Of a stretch of 64,000 nt of DNA, positions 1 through 64,000 are shown one piece after another. The notes below the pieces were generated by a model. That model had not been told where the DNA came from, searched no databases, and saw only the letters and a list, made by a program, of their open reading frames with translations. Source of the stretch: Plotosus lineatus (Eukaryota; Chordata; Actinopteri; Siluriformes; Plotosidae); the NCBI GenBank assembly GCA_024760905.1, contig CM045734.1:40028064-40092063 (forward strand). The letters are read 5' to 3'. The first letter of the stretch is position 1. Each line of letters begins with the position of its first letter. The translations under genes and the position numbers were made by a program.

Positions 1-214
1 GTGCTTGTGTGGGTTTCCTCCGGATACTCCAGTTTCCTCACACAGTCTAAAAACATGCACAGTAGGCCAGTTGGCTGTTCCAAATCACCCCTAGGTGTGA
101 GTGGGAGTGTGAATGATTGGCCTGGAAAGCTGTTCAGGGTGTACCCCGCCCTCACACAGAGTCGACAGAGTCGGGCGCAATATACCGTAATTAGGACGAA
201 GCAGTTTACAGAAT
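1..214 (+). mobile_element. L2-type LINE 3' end or SINE tail
   Basis: Shows the usual order of the fish L2 3' region: GGGTTTCCTCC, CAGTCTAAAAACATGCA, GTGTGAATG, then GTTCAGGGTGTACCCCGCC. Cut by the window start, so a SINE with this tail is equally possible. Confidence 0.75.
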
Positions 215-639
215 GAATGTCTAGTTTATATTCCATTGATTGAAGCCTCCTGTAGGTGGAACCGGTTTTATTTAAACCCAATAGAGTCTGGTGTTCTCTT
301 TTATATGAATTGTGCGTTGTCAATCTTTGTGCCAGGAATTAAAGACAGTTACGTCCAGCAACCCTTCACTTATTTTCGATACCACTTTCTAAAACAGGTT
401 GCAGATAAATGGGAGTCAATCTCAGGTGACATTGGACAAGGTCCACCTGGCCCACCCAGGACAAACCGCCAATCAATTGCAGACTGAGAACAGAAATTAG
501 ACCATGCAGAGGAAACCCACACAAGCATAATAATAATTAAAAAAAAAAAAAATGGCATGCTCCACACAAACAACCCAGATCCTGTTTGCAGTGAAGCCAA
601 AGTGCTAACCAGTGCACCACTGTGCGTAATGGTTCAGCA

Positions 640-865
640 AACATTGATTCATTCATTTCCCAAAGTACATAATCCTACCAGACGGGGTACACCATGAACA
701 GCTTGCCAATCCATCACAGGACCAACAGAAACAACCAACCATTCAGACACATAAACCAAAAGAGTTTGGAACAGTCCATCAGATCTATGTGCATGTCTTT
801 GGATTGTAAGAGAAAACCAGAGTTCCCAGAGGAAACCCTCATCACACATGGAGAACACCAAACTA
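640..865 (-). mobile_element. L2-type fragment, diverged
   Basis: Complementary to the L2-type 3' region (GGGGTACACC, ATCCATCACAGG, CATGCACATAG-like words). Strongly diverged. Confidence 0.6.
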
Positions 866-900
866 TATATAGAAACACTTTAACTTTAAGCTATGCTAGT

Positions 901-2559
901 CACTAGTTAACGCATGTGTCGGGTCATTACATTACATTAACACCAAATTCATAGCTTTTACTTGCCTGGTGGTTTAGGTGATATGATTAATGCACATTCT
1001 GGAAACCATATATCAGGCTGTAAGTAAATTAGGGCTTCCATTTATTTTTATGTTAGTGAGCAGAAGGTTGTGAGTTTCAGTCCTAAAACAATACGATAAT
1101 ATTTGGACATTTAATGTAGTACTCTGATTGTATTTTCCTTGTTTATTTTTGGTTAAAAGCCTGTGTTCTCCAAAAACAAATACAGTACTGTATAAGAATG
1201 CATCACTGCAGTGCACAGAAAATTCCCTTATGCAGCAGTGCCCCCTCCTGGCCACTGAGTAGGACTGAACATAAAACTGTCGATACTGTACTCCGAAATT
1301 AAAATTCAGGATCTGGCTGTGGATGGAAATGTAAGTGATCTCAGATAGAAGAGTCATTTACTGAACACCCAGTTGTTTATTCAGAGGTAAATAAGAGTGA
1401 AATGGCTGAGTAGTATTCAGGTTGATACAGAAATGAGGAGGATTTTGATTAACCTTCTGTTCATTAGAAAAACATAAAACATGAGGTATGCCATTCATAA
1501 AACATACTGGAAGAAATAGAAAACATTCACAGACAAGGATAGCTATAATTTGGATAATTGTGTGTTGTGTGTATGTGTATGTGTGTGTTTGGGTGGGCAA
1601 ATACAGTCACAGCACACATGGGTTATTGTAAAAATTGAGCAGATAAACAGAAGCCTAAAATGTACTTGCAACAGAACACCAACATGGCTCATAATAAAAC
1701 TCTGTCTGTACCACAAATGTTTCTGTATTTTTGTGGGTCAGAATTTATAAGGGTGAAAAATGGGGGAAAAAAAAAAAAAACTGCAATGAAATAAAATACA
1801 TTTCAAATCAGGGTCATGGGTTCAGTTTAAATAGCTAGTTGTGATCCAAAGGCTTAGTCTGTTAATTTTATTTAAAATGATCCATGGCAATGTGTGTGTA
1901 TCTTATTTGTGCACAGACACATTTCATTTAGTATCAGTGGCACTTTTTCAATGTCAACGGATCATGTGTGCAGTCAGACAGGGCTTATGGATCACATGGC
2001 AACAGGAGACTTTTCATTTCTGATTATTATTTCATAATAATTGGAACTCACTTGTAGACCATGTTTGGTAGTATAGCTAATAAAACATTGCATGGACTCA
2101 ACTTTCAGACTGAATAAAGTAGGAAAACACAAAACATGTAATTTCTTATTAAAATCTAAGAATTCAAGGATTTGTACACAAGGCATACATCAAAATGTTC
2201 ATCAAAAGATGGCTGCATAGAAAGGATGCTCGTTTTTTTTTCTGTTTATACAAAAATATTCCCTTTCAAAGTACAAAAGGCATTAATCTATAGATACTTG
2301 TTGGACGCCAGCACAAACCGTCTTTCAAAGGTAATTCAACCACAGGAGATACATGTATTTGTTTTAAAGCTGATAGTTTTTGAGCACCATAAAAATGTGA
2401 GATTGGAGGTAGACATTTATGATAATTTCAAGCTTGAAACCACCTCCATGAAAGTGAACTAAACCTGATGAGTTACATGTTGTGTATTATTAAATGTGTC
2501 TGTATATGAGTATATGCATTTATTTATGCACAGTTATTACTGACCTTAACGTACTCTCT
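901..2559. other. No gene recognised
   Basis: AT-rich non-coding DNA downstream of the collagen gene. A short (TG)n stretch lies at 1560-1590. No exon, RNA gene or repeat that I recognise. Confidence 0.6.
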
Positions 2560-4110
2560 CCTTTAAAAGTATTGGAAGGGCAAAACCGCTAATATTGCTT
2601 TTGCTGCAGACAAAAGCTCAGAATTTCAGCTCTCATTTCCTGACAAATGCACTTCATTATTTTAAACAACTTTCAACATGGCAGCTTATGTCTGAACACC
2701 ACCATAATGTCATCAGAAATATTGGGACACGTGACTGACTGGTGTTGCCTGTTGTCCAGGTGTGGCCTGTTAGATTGTTTAAATAGTAATGAATGTCTAC
2801 TCTTGGTTTGATAATTTATGATGGATTTTCCTGTAGAAAACTCATTTGTTGTTGAAAAGAGTAAAGGGATAAATCAACGCAGACCAGAAAACTGTCTAAG
2901 GGAAGAAAAGAAAACTATTTTCAAACTAAGAAAAGAGGGAAAATTGACCATTGGGCATCACCAATATAGCAATTTGACCTGAACGGAAAAAAAAAAAGAA
3001 ATAAAAACAGAATTTGGTGGCATCACCCTGACATAGAGCAGATCTGGCAAACAAAACAATGTCAGTTGATGACAAAAATATTGTCGGGGCAATGAAAAAA
3101 TAATACTTCAAAGCAACAGTGATGTCACCAAAAACCTTAACTGGGAAGGTTGAAAATCTGGTACTTCACATTTCAAATGAAAACTTTGGGACTACAAAAA
3201 TATAAACCATACCATGACATGCAAACCACTCTGCGATAAGATTCTGAAGGTCAGACTGGAATCTGCAGCTAACTGGGTTATCAAAGGCCGGCCATGTTTC
3301 TCACTGTCTATGGTGTGAGGTTCGTGTAAAAGAACCATTGCTGACTTCTGACAAGAGTAGCTGCAAAGCCGTCAGCGTGTTTCCACCCCCTTGCTAAAGG
3401 GTTGTGTCAGGAAGGGCACCTGATGTAAAAATCTATGCCAAATCGAACATGCGAATCATTCGCTGTGGCGACCCCTGAGAAAAAGAAAACAGCCGAAAGG
3501 AAAAGAAGAAGACTGGGATTTGCAAAAGAAATACAAAGCTAAGTCACAGAAATTTTGGCACCAAAATAAACCTTTACCAAAGTAACAGAAAGGCAAAAGC
3601 GTGCAAAAAGAAACCATCTGCTCATGATCTGAGACGTAGAGGCTCATTAGTAAAACATAGGTGGAGATGGTCATGGTTAGGACTTGTATAGCTACATTGC
3701 TCCGAGGAACTGGCTCATTAATTCTTATTCATGATGTAATTAATGATGCTAGGGGATGGCAGGAGAATGAACTCAGACACTTTTGCCAATTTAAAGAGAA
3801 ATCCATCCGATCTAATTGGAAGGAACTAAGTCAGCAAGACAATGGCCCAAAAACAATAGCAACAAATGACTTCATCAGAAATAAAGTAGAACGTTTTAAA
3901 GCTACCAAGTGAATTACCAGATCGTACACCAAACAAGGATTTATTTACCTTCTTTATGAAGAGACCCCCCATATAACTGAAAGAAGCTATGGTATCGAAA
4001 GAAGCCTTTAAAAGCAATACCCCCCCCCCCCCCGGAAAAAAATTGGTGACGTTGGAAGATTGCTGGGTTGATGATATTAAAGTGAGCAAAGAATATGAAA
4101 CAAAATAGTG
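2560..4110 (+). mobile_element. Tc1-like DNA transposon relic
   Basis: The 5' non-coding part has words typical of a common fish Tc1 element (GTCCAGGTGTGGCCTGTTAG, ATGTCTACTCTTGG). Transposase remnants follow in broken frames, including QQDNGPK, the degraded form of the catalytic QQDNDPKH motif, at about 3830. A SINE interrupts it at 3265-3510. Ends are approximate and no TIR pair was found. Confidence 0.8.
3265..3510 (+). mobile_element. 5'-truncated SINE with RTE-type tail, nested in Tc1 relic
   Basis: Starts inside the common SINE body (GCAGCTAACTGGGTTATC) and ends with the RTE-type tail (GGCGACCCCTGAGAAAAAG, CCGAAAGGAAAAGAAGAA). Near-identical target duplications flank it: GACTGGAATCT (3254-3264) and GACTGGGATTT (3511-3521). 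Confidence 0.9.
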
Positions 4111-4114
4111 TTAA

Positions 4115-4378
4115 TACTCGATAGTTTCTATATTTTTCTTATGTGAAGAATGGGTGGTGTGCCACCAAGGGTGCCATGTTCTAAGTTGATAAAGAAATGT
4201 AGATTTCAGGAAACTAAATCTGACTCTGTCATCTCATTCATCCTTTGATTTTAATCCCAAACCTCTCTGGTATATAGCAAAAAAAAAAAAAAAAAAAAAT
4301 CGAGCTTGCCATCCCAATACATTTAGAGGGGACTCTATAAACCAAAATCCACCTAGTATCATTAGAACAAGACCTGCA

Positions 4379-4459
<81 letters not shown>

Positions 4460-4600
4460 CACCAAACCTGAAGAAGTCAATATGAGTGACAGTAAACCTT
4501 AATTCACTTAAACAGTCAAATATAGGATTCACTTTTATACAACATTTCTCTCACATTGCACTTTACAAAAAAATACATACACATATAAATACACATAGTC

Positions 4601-4635
<35 letters not shown>

Positions 4636-5022
4636 CGAGATACAAAATAGTACTGTAAATGTAAATACGTGTTGAACTTTCAATTCTTGCACCCATATGG
4701 AACAGGAAATGTTGTGCGTGAAGCACCAATGTGTGAATAAATTAACTCTTTTAGGCTTGAGACTAATCGCTCAAAGTTTCTTACAGTCTTCTTTTTTTAA
4801 AAACAGCTGAAGAGAAAAAAGTAGTCTTTTAAAGATAAGAGCTTTTTTGTCCATTCTGACTCCTGCTTGAGAAGTCTTGTATAGAAGTTTTCAATACACT
4901 TTGCGCCTTTTCCTCCACGTTGAGTCTGCAGTCCAGGACTGAGCAGGGAGAGTCCGGCAATCTCAGAGCACAAAGCCACAGAGCACAAAGTCCGACTCCT
5001 CTGTGTTGTCTGCTTTTGCACT
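4115..5022 (-). other. 3' side of col27a1: 3' UTR and beyond, poly(A) site not located
   Basis: Follows the stop codon on the minus strand. It holds an (A)n run at 4607-4635, the CA repeat at 4380-4462 and another (A)n run at 4279-4300 (poly(T) on the transcript). I saw no minus-strand AATAAA close to the stop. The first clear TTTATT (plus strand) lies at about 3940 inside the Tc1 relic, and a weaker TATAAA variant near 4535. The 3' UTR end is therefore open. Confidence 0.5.
4380..4462. repeat. (CA)n microsatellite
   Basis: About 40 CA units with one CACCA break, downstream of the col27a1 stop. Confidence 0.97.
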
Positions 5023-63677
<58,655 letters not shown>

Positions 63678-63908
63678 CTACAAAATACAAAACTGTGAAG
63701 TAGTATTTCGGGTTTTCAACTGAAATGGTTAATGATCCTATGCACACATTGGTATTGGAATAATGCTGTCAGTGTTAGGAAATCCACATCTGAATTTGAT
63801 GTGCTAAAAGCCTATAATTTACCAAATGCTCCACAAAAAAACAAAACCAAAACAAACAAACAAAAAAAAATAAAATAAAATGAAGTCGAAAAGTATATAC
63901 AGGGTCAG

Positions 63909-63909
63909 A

Positions 63910-63958
<49 letters not shown>
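63909..63958. repeat. (ATT)n microsatellite
   Basis: About 16 ATT units upstream of exon 10 on the transcript. Confidence 0.96.
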
Positions 63959-63959
<1 letters not shown>

Positions 63960-64000
63960 TTCTTAGCATAGGTTTTCTATGCATTAAGTTGCATAGCTTT

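Overview
The window is intronic, repeat-rich vertebrate DNA, almost certainly from a ray-finned fish. Evidence is the set of teleost-type mobile elements (L2, RTE and Rex/L2-like LINEs, tRNA-headed SINEs with LINE tails, Tc1, hAT and pogo/Tigger copies, a THAP-domain DNA transposon), many long CA/TA microsatellites, and a vertebrate multi-exon collagen gene. No bacterial or viral gene is seen.

One host protein gene fills most of the window on the minus strand: the 3' part of a fibrillar procollagen that I identify as col27a1 (a versus b paralogue unresolved). I could place 52 exons between 63677 and 5023, all with GT donors and AG acceptors. Exons 45, 54, 57, 63 or 108 bp long, with 36, 18, 36 and 27 bp exons at the helix end, encode about 880 residues of Gly-X-Y triple helix. 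The last five exons encode the C-propeptide (COLFI domain) with eight cysteines, ending in VCFI and a stop at 5023-5025. The spliced product from the window is about 1,119 residues; the N-terminal domain and about 120 helix residues lie beyond 64000. If the human gene has 61 exons, as I recall, these are exons 10-61, and I use that numbering.

Identity is fixed independently by a microRNA hairpin in the intron between exons 10 and 11 (62775-62870, minus strand). Both arms match miR-455, which in mammals lies in an intron of COL27A1. The window thus holds a host gene and its intronic miRNA transcribed together.

Layout: 1-5022 is the 3' flank and 3' UTR side, with L2 fragments, a Tc1 relic and microsatellites. 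5023-7849 holds the last three exons. 7850-16607 is one intron with a Rex/L2-like LINE and an antisense-nested RTE LINE. 16608-17259 holds exons 58-55. 17260-22292 is an intron with a THAP-transposon relic, a SINE, a pogo-like MITE and a Tigger copy. 22293-26341 is a dense block of 17 exons. 26342-30424 is an intron with a 24-bp minisatellite of about 1 kb. 30425-35643 holds nine exons. 35644-51097 has widely spaced exons between SINEs. 51098-63677 holds exons 18-10 and mir-455.

Odd points in the gene are a Gly-to-Ala codon in exon 36, a one-residue insertion in exon 42 (probably the conserved imperfection of this chain), an 18-bp exon, and a palindromic hAT MITE 35 bp from the last splice acceptor. 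Among mobile DNA, the notable items are a SINE family with one head and body on two unrelated LINE-type tails, and an unrecognised insertion of about 740 bp inside a pogo-type MITE copy. I found no convincing undescribed system; these are the best leads.
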